From Hyphochytrium catenoides (Eukaryota > Sar > Hyphochytriomycetes > Hyphochytriales > Hyphochytriaceae), in the NCBI GenBank assembly GCA_900088475.1, contig FLMG01002125.1, positions 6,869-70,868 of the forward strand: DNA of 64,000 bases, read 5' to 3'. The notes beneath the pieces are model-generated. The model was given only the letters and a program-made list of their open reading frames with translations, was not told the DNA's origin and searched no databases. Position numbers and translations under genes: made by a program. Positions 30,104-40,705 of the stretch are shown piece by piece. The number at the start of each line of letters is the position of its first letter. Position 1 is the stretch's first letter.

Positions 30104-31434
30104 CTAGAGCCCGACTTCCTCGGAATCACCCCTAGAGAGCCTTGGCGCGCTAGGTCGAAGCGAGGCGGCTCCAGGAGAGCCCAAGAAGTTAGCCATCGCC
30201 CTCTGCTTTCTTTGGCTGGAATTTGGGGCGTTCTGCACCCTCTCATGTCCTTGCCTCTCGGCCACTGCTGGGATAGAAGTAACGCCTACTGGGGTGAAGC
30301 TCTCTCCTTCTTCAATGGCAACAGCGTTGACAGCCATGAGAGGGACCGAAGCCGTGGCGACGTGGGTGCCACAAGCACTACAGAAAGCGGAAGAGGAAGA
30401 GAGAAGAGGCGCTCCGCAATTAGGGCACGAGGAAACAGCAACGGAGTTCCTAGCTTGAGGAGTAACATGCTGCGCGTATGTCGGTCCGCCTTCTGCAATT
30501 TGTGGGGGCTTGGAACTCTCTATCTCAGTGAAGTTTTGTCCGTTCTCACTTTGATGGAGCCTAGCCTTTCGCTTCCTCCACAGAAAAATAGTAACAATAA
30601 GGGCAATTAGAGCCAGGCCGCCAATTGCCAAACCCAGCGCAGCCCCAACGGAGATGCCCGATGATGATTCAGGTCCCGCCGACACCTCATGCTTGTTCGG
30701 CCCTTCTGGGCTGACTGCTGGCCCTGCAGTTGAAGGCGATTGCCCCCTTGCAGTCGCCAATCCTACAGCATCGCAGGTCCACTTCGAAGGTACGGGACCC
30801 CCATAGTTTGGAGCGGTACTGTCAGAGTCATCGGGTTCCACAGTGACGCAAAATCCAGCATTAGGCACATCGGGACTGGTGGTGTTATAAAATTCGAGGA
30901 TAGAATAGGAGCCAGGACAAGTGTAGCGGACCCTAGTCAAAATCTTGAGGTTGTTTCCGCTCTGTTCCCCTTCCATGAAGCTCTGGCACTCACAAGCTAA
31001 GTCTGCAGGGTAGAAAGTTGCTGGGAACTTGGTGCTTCCGCAGTAGTTCTCCGCAGAGTCTGGGCCGGTGCAAAGGACATCCTTCTTGCATTTTTGTCTC
31101 AGAGCATCATAGCTCTGTGCGCCATTCCAAAAAGGAGAAGCAACCAACGTGCTGCCGGGCACAGCCTTGGCCCTCTGCTCGTTCAGCCAAACGACGGAAG
31201 AGGTGCCACATTGAAGGTTCGCCGCCAAAGGGCATTTTCTTTCTTCGTTCGCCTTGGACATAGTATGGTTGCCGCTTGATGAATTTGCACGCACGGTCTC
31301 GCTACCTTAAGATTAGACGAGATCAGTTCGAAGGTAGTGGTCGTCGTTGTAAGAGAAGAGCATATGACAGACACGGAACTCAGATAATAAATGATGACGG
31401 TGGTGAATGATGCCGCCACTTTGCCGACTACCAC
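30104..31434 (-). CDS. Type I single-pass membrane protein, Cys-rich ectodomain, cytosolic zinc ribbon
   Basis: Family not recognised. The best model is 425 aa in two exons, 31434-31306 and 31252-30104, joined by a 53-nt GT-AG intron that keeps the frame. The first exon encodes a signal-peptide-like start (MVVGKVAASFTTVIIYYLSSVSVICS). The ectodomain (about 45-240) holds ten cysteines and ends in a Ser/Pro/Gly-rich stalk. One transmembrane helix (about 243-268, GISVGAALGLAIGGLALIAL) is followed by the stop-transfer RKRKAR. The cytosolic tail has a zinc ribbon with the pattern CPNCG-x10-FCSACG (about 319-338) and a basic, disordered end. The topology suggests a surface receptor or adhesion protein whose tail binds a partner through the zinc ribbon; that role is inference. 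If the small intron is wrong, a shorter form would start at an ATG at about 31261 and lack the signal peptide. Confidence 0.72.
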
Positions 31435-33917
31435 CTAGGAATACGAAGCAGCGACACTAGACTAGGAGCAATAGACTAGCTAGATGGAAGAAGAGAGCTG
31501 CAAACAGAAGGGCTCGGTGGTGGATAATAATACTGGATTATCTTTTATCTTCGAACCCCTAGCTAGGTAACCAGGAGACCATGATAGAGATAAAGAACAC
31601 CATCCAACATTGCTGCTCTTCTTCTGCTGGGTGATCACGTCGTGGCCGCAATCGTCTTCACCTCCTCCATCACCAATCTCAGGAAGCCCTCTACTTCTCC
31701 TCCTTACTCTGTGTTGTTTGTTGGCTCTCTCATCAACAGCTCTTACACTGCTCAGAGTGATTGTGGGAAGGTGAGATGCTCAGAGTGATTGTGGGAAGGT
31801 GGGATGCTGATCCTGTAACACTTTACCAGAGGTTACAGAAGAATCTCAGGAACCCACCCACAATGGGCCCAGGCCCCCAGAGGGAAGTCGTTGTCCGTTC
31901 GCAGCCTCTCTTCGTCGCATATAGGAAAAGCTAAGCTTTGAGACTCTCCACCAGAGCTTTAGCTAATGTTAGGCTCTCCAAGGTTGAGCCTTTCAACATC
32001 AGCAAATTTTATAAAGGTACCTCTAATTGTCGCTAATTTGCCACCCTCCTGGCTCCCTCCTCTGTCTTTCCTACTCCACCTCCCTCCTTCTGCTATTGCA
32101 GGTGGTTTGGTTGATGATAATTGTCCTTTCTTTCCCTTCTTGAGAGGCATCATAGCCGCCGCACCACCACCTTGCTGGTCGCTATTCGATCTGCAAATCT
32201 TGAGGACTGTTGTTTCTTCCTCCTCCTCCTGATGATGAATCACCGTCCCGCATCATCAATACCAGTACAAGACGGCGAAGATATTTTCTTCGTTTTCACT
32301 TCTTCATCATCAACAGCTGAAGTTTTCTTCCCGTCGCCGTCGTCAGCGGAAAGATAAGGAGGAGACAGTTTTATACATTAGTTCTTCTACTCTTGTTCAA
32401 GCTCGAGGCGAGCAGCAACCTACAGGACTTCCCTTCATCACTCAACAGCAGCTTGTTGTTGAATAATGATGTACTAACTGCAGCAGTGCCTAGGATTTGA
32501 GAAAGTATGGGACGATAATAATAATTAGTCTACAGCGAGTACTTACCTGCTACTAGCATAGCGGAGCACAAAGAAGAAAAGGGAAGAAGAAGGAGAAGAA
32601 GAGACGACCTTTTCCTATTTATCTTATGGCACAACAGGTAGTCCCGCCGCCTTCTACCGCCGCCATTACACACGTCGTCTACTACTAGCACCACTACTAC
32701 GGCGGCGAGAAACGAGCATGATGCAACAAGTTGTAAGTAGCCGCACAGCAGCCAACTGGTACGAACATAAGAAAAAGTGTCCCCGACCACGGAGCAGCAC
32801 GAAGCAAAGAAGAAAAAGTAACTCCTCCTACTTTACAAGCTGCATTCAGAGGCGCAGCAGCAGCAGCAGCTACACTCACATCTACTACGCGCCATCATCA
32901 TAATAGAGTTCGAATACATTTACCACCCACCTAAAAGTCATCCCATCATCATGGATCTCAGGATGAATGCATTCAGAAAGAAGCGGCGCCTTCAAAACGC
33001 CGGTAGCAAGATCGAAGAAGAGGCAAGCACGGGCCATAACCCAGAAAAGTCCTATAGTTCCACATAAAGAAGGGTTATCATCATGATGATTTGTTGATGA
33101 TGTTCTCTGTGTAAAAAGGCGATAAAGAAAAGATAAAGAAGAAAGCCAACCGTTAGCGGCCTCTAGGCTGTTCTGCACTCCAATACTCCTTCCTTCAATC
33201 ATACTACAGGTACAAGGCCCAAACCTAAGAGTAATCGTTGTACAAGTAGTTGTTGTTTTGTTGATGTTAGATGGAAGGCGGTGCTGTAGCTTCATACGGA
33301 CATTTGGACTGGACGACTGGTTCTACCTATCATCAGAACACGTTAGGTTGTTCTTAGCTAAAACACCGTTCTTCCCTGCTTGCAGGCTGTGTTGTGTGTT
33401 GTCTGTGTGCAACCTTGTCCTTTGTCTTCAGGTTCTATAGTTCTATAGATCTTCGTCCTTCCTGACTGTTCGACCGACCTGCTGCTGCTCTGCCTCTTTC
33501 CAGAAAGGATTGATGTGGGAGCCGTACATAGAACTAGAAGTATGTCATCAGTTCTATGAGTTTCACCTCGTCCTTTCTTCCCTTCTTCTGTCGACTGCCA
33601 GTCAACTGTCTCGGCGAACTGCCAAGAGCTGTTTGACGGGGTGTTGGCCACTTTCCCAAGAAGTCGTTCCAAGGGAGTCATGGAAGAGAACTGCTCTCAG
33701 ACATCGTTTTGCTTGTCCTTGGAGGCACAGCAAAGTGGAAGTATAGAGTAGTAGTTTACAGTCCTATTGCCGCCCGTGCAGTCATTTGGCACGAGTGCTG
33801 CAGCCGCAGCGCTGACTTGGTTATTACTGCGAGAAGTAGGAGTGGCTGGCAGGATCATTTATTGGGGGTGTACTGACTGAGGTGCTCGCGACGCAAAATC
33901 AGTCGAGGTCTTGGAGG
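31435..33917. other. Gene-poor, low-complexity region
   Basis: About 2.5 kb with many interrupted trinucleotide runs (CTT, CCT, CAT, CAG, GCC) that give artefactual Ser-, Leu- or Ala-rich frames. No conserved domain or splice chain is visible. The right end presumably holds the promoter of the first PAF-AH-like gene. Confidence 0.45.
31751..31806. repeat. 28-bp tandem duplication
   Basis: Two adjacent copies of a 28-bp unit beginning CTCAGAGTGATTGTGGGAAG, differing at one position (GTGAG versus GTGGG). It lies in non-coding sequence. Confidence 0.88.
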
Positions 33918-35366
33918 ATGTTCACGCATCTTCGATGGGTTGAGTCTGCTCTGTTGGGCTTCATTGCCTTCTCGGTATTATGGAACTACTATTTGGTGAT
34001 ACCAGCGAAAGCATCCCTTGTGGCTCATTGGCTACTAGAGAAGCCGAGATGGCAACTCGCACCAGCGTATAGTGCCGCAATCCTTCTCGCTTTCCTCCCG
34101 CTGACAGCGAACAGTGCAGCCTATACCTGGATCTCAGTATTTATCATCCTGTTGTTGCTGGCCAGTGCAACTCTTGCCTACCTCACCCCACTCTTCACTC
34201 TCCCTACGCTATCTGGTCCGTGGAAGGTTGGCACTGTTGATATTGAGACGGTAGATGGCTCGAGGCCCATGTGGGTAAATGACGAAGACGCTCAGCACCG
34301 CAGGTTTCGGGCACAGCTGTGGTATCCGACCATGGACGGAGATGGTCCCAGGGCTCCTTACTGGCCTCACCTGGCTTTGCGAGGTCCCGCTGCAGCCAGG
34401 GACACAGGAATGCCGTGGTATGTGTTCAACCACTTTAACCTTATTGAGTCGAGGTCATTCTTGGGTGCGCATCCTCTTTCCCAAGATAGCAAGCCTCTTC
34501 CAGTCATTGTTTTTTCACATGGATACACAGGCTCTCCTTATCAGTCAACTATGCTATGTGAAGATCTAGCCTCACATGGGTTTATAGTTGTTGCTGTGGA
34601 GCACACCTGCGACTCCACGTTGACAGTTTTCAGAGATGGCTCCACGGTGCCTTTCCGCGGAATGGAAGAGTTTCCTGAGCAGGATGAGAAGAAGCGAGGA
34701 TACAGGCGAAAGCAGGCAGGGATACGATCTCGAGACTTGAGCCACATGATAGATCTCCTTAGTGAGATGAACTTGACGAGTCCGTTATGGAAAGGAAAGA
34801 TTGACCTAGATCGTATCGGAGTGATGGGGCATAGTTTTGGAGGCTGCACGGCGATTCTCACTGCGTACCAGGACCCAAGAGTTCGCGCTTGTGTCTCGCT
34901 TGATGGATGGCTATGGCCTCTGCCAGAGTTCCTCATCGAAACGGAGACGCAAGACGCGAAGTACGAGAACAAGCAGCATATCAGTAGGCCCATCATGCTC
35001 TTCGATGCTCCCTGCTTCTTAGGAGAAAGAGAGGAGTACTCCAAGCATAACAGGAAGCACGGAGAGAACCTTTTGAGGCGTAGTGGCAGACGCAGCTTCA
35101 AGGGCGTTGTGGCCAATAGCCGCCATCATGACTTTTGTGATGTGAGCTTTATGGCACCAAAGCTCACACGCTTGATGGACTTGACGGGCTTTCCGGATGG
35201 TTATTTGATGCAGAAGCTGATGTTAGACTACGTTCTGGCATTCTTCAATGAGACTGTTGCAGAGAGAACTCTGGGCAATGCACCCACACTTGATACAGTG
35301 CACAAGCGCTACACTCAAGTTGTTATTCAAGACCCCAAAAGCAGCGTTGCGGCGCAAGGCTCATAG
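33918..35366 (+). CDS. Membrane-anchored PAF-acetylhydrolase-like lipase, copy 1
   Basis: A single exon of 482 aa starting at the ATG aligned with the paralogue's MFT; the frame is open a further 12 codons upstream but without an ATG. The N-terminus has three predicted membrane helices (about residues 10-30, 42-65 and 70-95), then a cytosolic or lumenal alpha/beta hydrolase of the PAF-AH (group VII phospholipase A2) type. FSHGYTGSPY supplies the oxyanion region; Ser306 lies in GHSFGG; Asp329 in LDGWLWPL; His403 or His404 in SRHHDF. The Ser-to-Asp spacing of 23 equals that between Ser273 and Asp296 in human plasma PAF-AH. It is expected to cleave short or oxidised acyl chains from phospholipids at a membrane. 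It has no introns although most neighbours are heavily spliced. The gene directly downstream is a close paralogue in the same orientation. Confidence 0.88.
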   Translation: MFTHLRWVESALLGFIAFSVLWNYYLVIPAKASLVAHWLLEKPRWQLAPAYSAAILLAFLPLTANSAAYTWISVFIILLLLASATLAYLTPLFTLPTLSGPWKVGTVDIETVDGSRPMWVNDEDAQHRRFRAQLWYPTMDGDGPRAPYWPHLALRGPAAARDTGMPWYVFNHFNLIESRSFLGAHPLSQDSKPLPVIVFSHGYTGSPYQSTMLCEDLASHGFIVVAVEHTCDSTLTVFRDGSTVPFRGMEEFPEQDEKKRGYRRKQAGIRSRDLSHMIDLLSEMNLTSPLWKGKIDLDRIGVMGHSFGGCTAILTAYQDPRVRACVSLDGWLWPLPEFLIETETQDAKYENKQHISRPIMLFDAPCFLGEREEYSKHNRKHGENLLRRSGRRSFKGVVANSRHHDFCDVSFMAPKLTRLMDLTGFPDGYLMQKLMLDYVLAFFNETVAERTLGNAPTLDTVHKRYTQVVIQDPKSSVAAQGS

Positions 35367-36320
35367 ATTCTGATGAGGTCCATGCAATCCGGTACTATTT
35401 TCTGGAGTATATCTAAAGCACAGATGGCTTTTGACAGCACCCTAGTCCTACTGCTCTTGAGAAATTCTCTAGACACAGATATCTACCTGCACGGCTTGCC
35501 ACCATCATGTCCACATGTTTTTATTGGGACCCTATACAAACAATGGACAAACGTCTCATCTTCAACAACTTTCAAGAGATCTTCATTATTCATAGCCCTT
35601 ATCCAATCTAGTAGGCTGACCTCGCCTGTTGGAGAAAGACAGACCTTTCGCTATCTTCTCTCTTATCTGTCCGTAGACGAGTAGTCTCTAATAATAGCAG
35701 CGGATTGATGGGCAAACATCATCAACATCGATCAACAAGAAGAGGTCCTCTCTAACAATCGCCAAGGAATAATAAGAAGAAATATACAAGAATAATGAGA
35801 GAAAAGAACAACTTATTCAAACTCGTATCTAACCACCGTTGCCCGAAAATAAGGATGTCATAAGTCATAGATCATAAAGATAAGGGGCTTGTCCCCTTTT
35901 CGCTGGTGGTGATACTACTCGTACTAGAAGAACTTTTGCCTAATCTCCTTTGACAATCCGAAAGAAAGAAGAAAGTTGCGGCACGCGGTACAAATATGAC
36001 TGATCAATTCGTTGTTGCTCTCGCTCTAGGCGCTAAGGCGTATGCACAGGTGATCAAGACATCAACATCATCAACAGCAGCAGCCAAGCAAGTGCGCTGC
36101 GCTGGAGTAGCGCTGCAGTTCATGACCCGGCGGCATAGAGGTGCCTCAACAACCGAGAGAGGCACTGCTGCTAAAGGTCCGGCTTGGTGTCTTCTCATAA
36201 CCCGGCGGCATAGAGGTGCCTCAACAACCGAGAGAGGCACTGCTGCTACAGGTCCGGCTTGGTGTCTTCTGCATCTCACTCTAGTAGTACGTTCCATTGC
36301 CAGGAAACCAAGTAGAGAAT
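35367..36320. other. Spacer between the tandem PAF-AH-like genes
   Basis: About 0.95 kb without a supported gene. It contains the 75-bp tandem duplication listed separately, which ends about 50 bp before the second start codon. Confidence 0.5.
36125..36270. repeat. 75-bp tandem duplication upstream of copy 2
   Basis: Two adjacent units start with ACCCGGCGGCATAGAGGTGC at 36125 and 36200. They are identical over about 70 bases except one (AAAGG versus ACAGG) and diverge at the last few positions. Near-identity implies a recent duplication or gene conversion. Confidence 0.93.
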
Positions 36321-37766
36321 ATGATGTTTACAAAGCTGCGGCCATTGGAGGTTGCTTTGCTGGCGTTCGTCGGGCTTTCGGTAGCTTGGAACTACTATCT
36401 GATAATACCTGCCAAGGCGGTAGCCGTAATGCATTGGATAATAGAGACACCAAGATGGCAGATGGTGCCAGCGTATGTTGCGACGGTCCTCTTAGCGTTT
36501 TGGCCTCTGTCAGCCAACAGCCTCGCGTATATCATACTAGAGAAGACCATCCTGGTCCTTCTAGTCGGCAGTGCGGTTATTGCCTATCTCATTCCGCTTT
36601 TTGTCCTCCCTTCACTTTCGGGTCCATGGAAGGTTGGCACAACAGATATTGAAAGTGTTGATAACTCTCGACCTATGTGGATGGATGACCAAGAGGCTCA
36701 AAGACGCCGGATTCGTGCCCAACTTTGGTACCCCACTCAGGACGAACAAGGTGCGAGAGCTCCTTACTGGCCAAACCTAGAGATGCGCGGACCAGCGGCC
36801 GCAAAGGTGGGGAATCAGCCTTGGTTTGTCTTCAACCATCTCAACCTCATAAAGGCACGGGCTACGATTGAAGCATACCCTGCTGCTCAGAGACAAAGTA
36901 AGCCATTCCCAGTGATAGTATTCAGCCATGGTTATACTGGCTCTCCATATCTCTCTACAATGCTTTGCGAAGACCTCGCTTCTCATGGTTATCTAGTGGT
37001 AGCAGTCGAGCACCCATGCGACTCCACAATGACCGTGTTCAGTGATGGCTCTACCATGCCGTTCAGAGGGGTTGAGGGATTTCCAGCGCAGATGGAAGCT
37101 AAGAGACTGTACAGAAGGAAGCAGGCCACCATACGTTTCCATGATGTAAAGCATATTCTTGATATTCTGGAGAAGCTGAACGGCGAGGATCCAACATGGA
37201 GAGGAAAAATCGATCTTGATCGCATTGGGGTGATGGGACATAGCTTTGGAGGATGTACTGCTATTCTTGCCGCCTATGAAGATCCCAGAGTCAAGGCTTG
37301 CGTGGGCTTGGACGCCTGGCTTTGGCCTCTTCCAGAGCTTCTTACAGAACCAGAGGCACCAAGTGGCCAAACGGTGGAGAAGCCTTACATAGCTAAGCCT
37401 GTCATGCTGTTGGATGCCCCTTGTTTCTTCACAGAGACAGAGGAGCATCACAAGCACAACCGGAGACATGCAGACACCCTTCTAGGACGCTGTGAAGAGA
37501 ACAGCCTGAAGGTTGTGATTGCTGGCAGCCGGCACCACGACTACGTAGACATAGGCTTTATGGCACCACTTTTTACTGGTCTTCTCAAGCTTACAGGCTT
37601 TCCTGATGGGTACCTGATGCAGAGGCTGATGTTGGACTTCAGTCTAGCTTTCTTCGGTGATAGATTATTGGATGCGGGAGTGATTGGGTCAGGGCCTTCA
37701 CTTGACAAGCTAAGGGAGCGATATCCCCAGGTTACCATCAAATATTCTAAGGGCGGCTTGACCTGA
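36321..37766 (+). CDS. Membrane-anchored PAF-acetylhydrolase-like lipase, copy 2
   Basis: A single exon of 481 aa, start ATG at 36321 (an ATG pair; upstream frame has no other ATG). It has the same architecture as copy 1: three N-terminal membrane helices, then the alpha/beta hydrolase with FSHGYTGSPY, Ser308 in GHSFGG, Asp331 in LDAWLWPL and His405 or His406 in SRHHDY, again 23 residues from Ser to Asp. Long blocks are identical to copy 1, for example SHGYTGSPY, STMLCEDLASHG and KIDLDRIGVMGHSFGGCTAI, while the C-terminal 30 residues differ. Both copies keep the full triad, so both are likely active. The pair arose by tandem duplication of an intronless gene. Substrate preference between acetyl, oxidised or other short-chain phospholipids cannot be told. 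Confidence 0.9.
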   Translation: MMFTKLRPLEVALLAFVGLSVAWNYYLIIPAKAVAVMHWIIETPRWQMVPAYVATVLLAFWPLSANSLAYIILEKTILVLLVGSAVIAYLIPLFVLPSLSGPWKVGTTDIESVDNSRPMWMDDQEAQRRRIRAQLWYPTQDEQGARAPYWPNLEMRGPAAAKVGNQPWFVFNHLNLIKARATIEAYPAAQRQSKPFPVIVFSHGYTGSPYLSTMLCEDLASHGYLVVAVEHPCDSTMTVFSDGSTMPFRGVEGFPAQMEAKRLYRRKQATIRFHDVKHILDILEKLNGEDPTWRGKIDLDRIGVMGHSFGGCTAILAAYEDPRVKACVGLDAWLWPLPELLTEPEAPSGQTVEKPYIAKPVMLLDAPCFFTETEEHHKHNRRHADTLLGRCEENSLKVVIAGSRHHDYVDIGFMAPLFTGLLKLTGFPDGYLMQRLMLDFSLAFFGDRLLDAGVIGSGPSLDKLRERYPQVTIKYSKGGLT

Positions 37767-39066
37767 GCAGGTACTTATGAAAGGTACTCATTTATCCAAA
37801 AACCCACAAGCGCAGTGTGACTGGCTCTTTATTGAGCCTACTATTGGTCTTGCATTAGCCACCATGAGCTCCCTGCAAGTAGAACTCTGCTTGCCCGGGG
37901 CTAGCAGGAAAAATAACTTAAAGGATATAATTGGCGCCAGCTATATTCCATCAATTCATAGCAATGAACAGAGTCAGGAGGGTCAAGGCCTAAAGCAACT
38001 CAGCCCTCATACAATTTTGCTGTTGATAAAATGCTTCATTTAGCAATGTGTCTAGATAGACCGGAGCTAGACCGGAACGAGATGCTCTCCGCCGTTCCCC
38101 AGCCTTCTTTATCTTCCCTTCGCTCTTCTTTGGCAGTACCTCTTGGCGTAGCACGCAGTTCCCTCACTATAATTTCCTTACCCTTCGTCAAGTCTATTCT
38201 GCTATGAGCATCACGGGCAGTGCAGTGTAAATACAAGAGCTGAGGAAGCTATAGATGGGACTGGGAGGTGAGCAATCTCTGTCAAACCTCCATGAAGCTC
38301 TGTGGAAAAAGGTCTTGGATGATGCATCATCAGCCTTCATACGCTTTGGTCTGCGGCCACTATTAGAACTAATATTATTGCCAACTACGATGCCTCTGAT
38401 GAAGGTTGAAGCTCTTCATCATCTATCTTCCTCTCCTTCCCTGCCATCATACAAAATATGAGCTCGTTGTCATGTCCCTACTATTATCGCAGCCTTATCT
38501 CAAAGAGTAAGAATGCGGCCCAAGCAAGTGTATTACTACCTCCACACTGGAGTTTCACATTCCTTCCCCACATGACTTGATGTTCTCATACCCCTTTGTG
38601 GGCTCTTCAACCTTCCGCTAACGGCCTTATGACCCTAAAAGTATTCCAACCCACAGGTTCTTCTTTATACAGCACTTGAACAAACAATCCGTAGTTATTC
38701 CTCCTTGACTGAAAGCAAAGACGGAAGGAAGAAGGGACACCTGGACAATTGTATTCCCAGATGGGTTGTTCGTCCAAGATCTGTGCTCGGTGCATACACG
38801 CACGCAAAGAACCTCTCAACTCTTCCTCAACATCGACCTTTTACAGTCTTTATGTACCCTCGCTCGTTCAATGGGGCTCTTAGCCATCATCAGAGCTCTC
38901 TAGCCCTGACGAGCTACGTGCTGTCAAAGAGGTTATTATATGAAAAGAGAGATTGATGGAGACGTGATCAGGGGCAATTGCAACTGGGAAGACTTGTCAT
39001 TGCGAAGAGAAAGACCTTTATAGACGAAGGTTTTATAGCCTCGGGCAAGGGCCTCAGTCGAGGAAG
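37767..39066. other. Intergenic, no supported gene
   Basis: About 1.3 kb with only short frames. I see no family signature, RNA gene or strong repeat. Confidence 0.5.
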
Positions 39067-40635
39067 ATGCGCTCATCGCAAGTGATGAAGCCTCATACGG
39101 CGGTAATGGCAGCGGCCGCTGTCGCCGCGGGACATAGTTGGAAGGTGCTAAGTGTCCCTCCGATGGAAGTTGTGATGCGACAAGAGGCTTACTGGGAGGG
39201 AGATAGAAAAGACAATAGGCCGAAAGAGCTTGGCTTGTTAGGATCCAATTCTTCAGCGATGTATAAGCGATCACTCCTGTCATCGACGGGCCCAAGTATG
39301 CCACTACCTACACCTTCTACTTGTCCTCGAATTGGGTCAGCGTTGTGGGTAGAAGCGCATCTGTCCGACAAGAAGAGCGACCGAGGGAGAAAAGCAAAAG
39401 ATCTCTATGGGTCTGTTCTGCATAGCGACGGAAAACGGCGGCATAGGCTTTGGCAAGAAATCTACCTCAGTCAGCGGTACGATAGCGCTCTATTAGAGCG
39501 AGCAAAGGCAGGAAGAGGCTGCGGAACAGCAGTACCATCTCAGTCTTCCTGCTCTATCGTGGAGGCGAGCTTACCGGAGGCTGCCAAGTCTGTCGACTCT
39601 CGGACTCTTATAAAGTCTTCTCCTGCTACAGAAGCACAAAGTTTGAAAGATAAGTTTCTCGATGAGGACAAAATCGACTTTGGCTTCAGTGCAGACAACA
39701 TGATCCAAGGATGTCCAGGTGCCATTGTTCCCAACACCTCAACAACCATCCCCTTCGAAAATGAGCATTTTAAGGGTCAAGTCTTGCTCCTTGTCCGGCC
39801 AAATGCTCTTAGAGAGAAGGTAGCAAATATAAAGAACTTGTCTTCCGCGGATGAAGAAGTGGAGAGCATGGAACAGGAGAGTCGATGGAAGGGACATTTT
39901 GATGGGACAAAGCTTCAGTTCCGCATTCGGATGCAGTTTGAATTCAAGTCTCAACCCAAGAGTGCCATATATTTTGGTGTAGAAGCTCCTAAGGAGATTC
40001 CTATGGGCTTCTGGGTGCGACAAACCGTCAACTTTCTCTTTATGGTGCTCAAACAGCTCCACCCCGATGCCGAGTACGGCTTAGGGAGAGAGCTGAGTTC
40101 AGGAAAGGAAGAACTAGAGGCCGATGCTCTTCCTCATGTTCTCTTCCCTCTCTGGAGGGTTAGTGACGACCTAGTGGTCACTCCTCCAGGAGAAAGGGCA
40201 CCTGACATCACTTCGATAGAGCTTCCAGAAAGAGAGGAGCACAGAGCGGAGAGGCAAAGACACCGAGGGAAGAACCCGATGTTTAAACAGGGTTACATCT
40301 ACACAATGGAGTTCAACTCAGCCTTCGTAGACATCATTAATTGGAAGCTGGTTAACATTCCTGGAATCAAGGATCATCCTTTGCGTTCAATATGGGGAGA
40401 AATGCCAATACGGCTGGTGGCATACGAGCTAGAAGAGCAAGAAGATGGAAGCAGAAGGAAGAACTACTATCTCTCTTATGGTCTTTCTCATAGGGAGACC
40501 GTGGATCTCAAGGAGACAGAGAGAGCAAAGACTCCCTCCTCCACTCCTTCTGTTAGACGACGCCGGCCCTCAGTAGTGGCCCCCACGAGACTAGAGGAGG
40601 AGTTAGAGATACTGCTAGAACCACTTACAGTATAA
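39067..40635 (+). CDS. Intronless protein of unknown function, possibly DUF1769-like
   Basis: 522 aa in one exon, with an ATG start at 39067 and TAA stop. The first 210 residues are polar and low in order, with Ala-rich and Ser-rich tracts. The central part (about 230-480) looks folded: a strand FKGQVLLLVRPNAL, then WKGHFDGTKLQFRIRMQFEF and IYFGVEAPKEIPMGFW, then a helix with a conserved look, and IRLVAYELEEQEDG near the end. The order 'FxGxVLLxVR ... W..HF.G.....I..Q..F ... YFG.E' recalls the DUF1769 family of fungi and protists; I am not certain of this. No signal peptide, membrane helix or catalytic motif is evident. The tail is Arg/Ser/Thr-rich with an acidic Leu-rich end. It converges with the SDR gene, with only about 70 bp between their stops. 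Confidence 0.7.
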   Translation: MRSSQVMKPHTAVMAAAAVAAGHSWKVLSVPPMEVVMRQEAYWEGDRKDNRPKELGLLGSNSSAMYKRSLLSSTGPSMPLPTPSTCPRIGSALWVEAHLSDKKSDRGRKAKDLYGSVLHSDGKRRHRLWQEIYLSQRYDSALLERAKAGRGCGTAVPSQSSCSIVEASLPEAAKSVDSRTLIKSSPATEAQSLKDKFLDEDKIDFGFSADNMIQGCPGAIVPNTSTTIPFENEHFKGQVLLLVRPNALREKVANIKNLSSADEEVESMEQESRWKGHFDGTKLQFRIRMQFEFKSQPKSAIYFGVEAPKEIPMGFWVRQTVNFLFMVLKQLHPDAEYGLGRELSSGKEELEADALPHVLFPLWRVSDDLVVTPPGERAPDITSIELPEREEHRAERQRHRGKNPMFKQGYIYTMEFNSAFVDIINWKLVNIPGIKDHPLRSIWGEMPIRLVAYELEEQEDGSRRKNYYLSYGLSHRETVDLKETERAKTPSSTPSVRRRRPSVVAPTRLEEELEILLEPLTV

Positions 40636-40705
40636 GTAGGGCTTCTCTTCTGGATTTCTGTCAACGTTGGCTTTGCAAGCCTCGATGCGTTCGTTTAGAG
40701 ATAGA

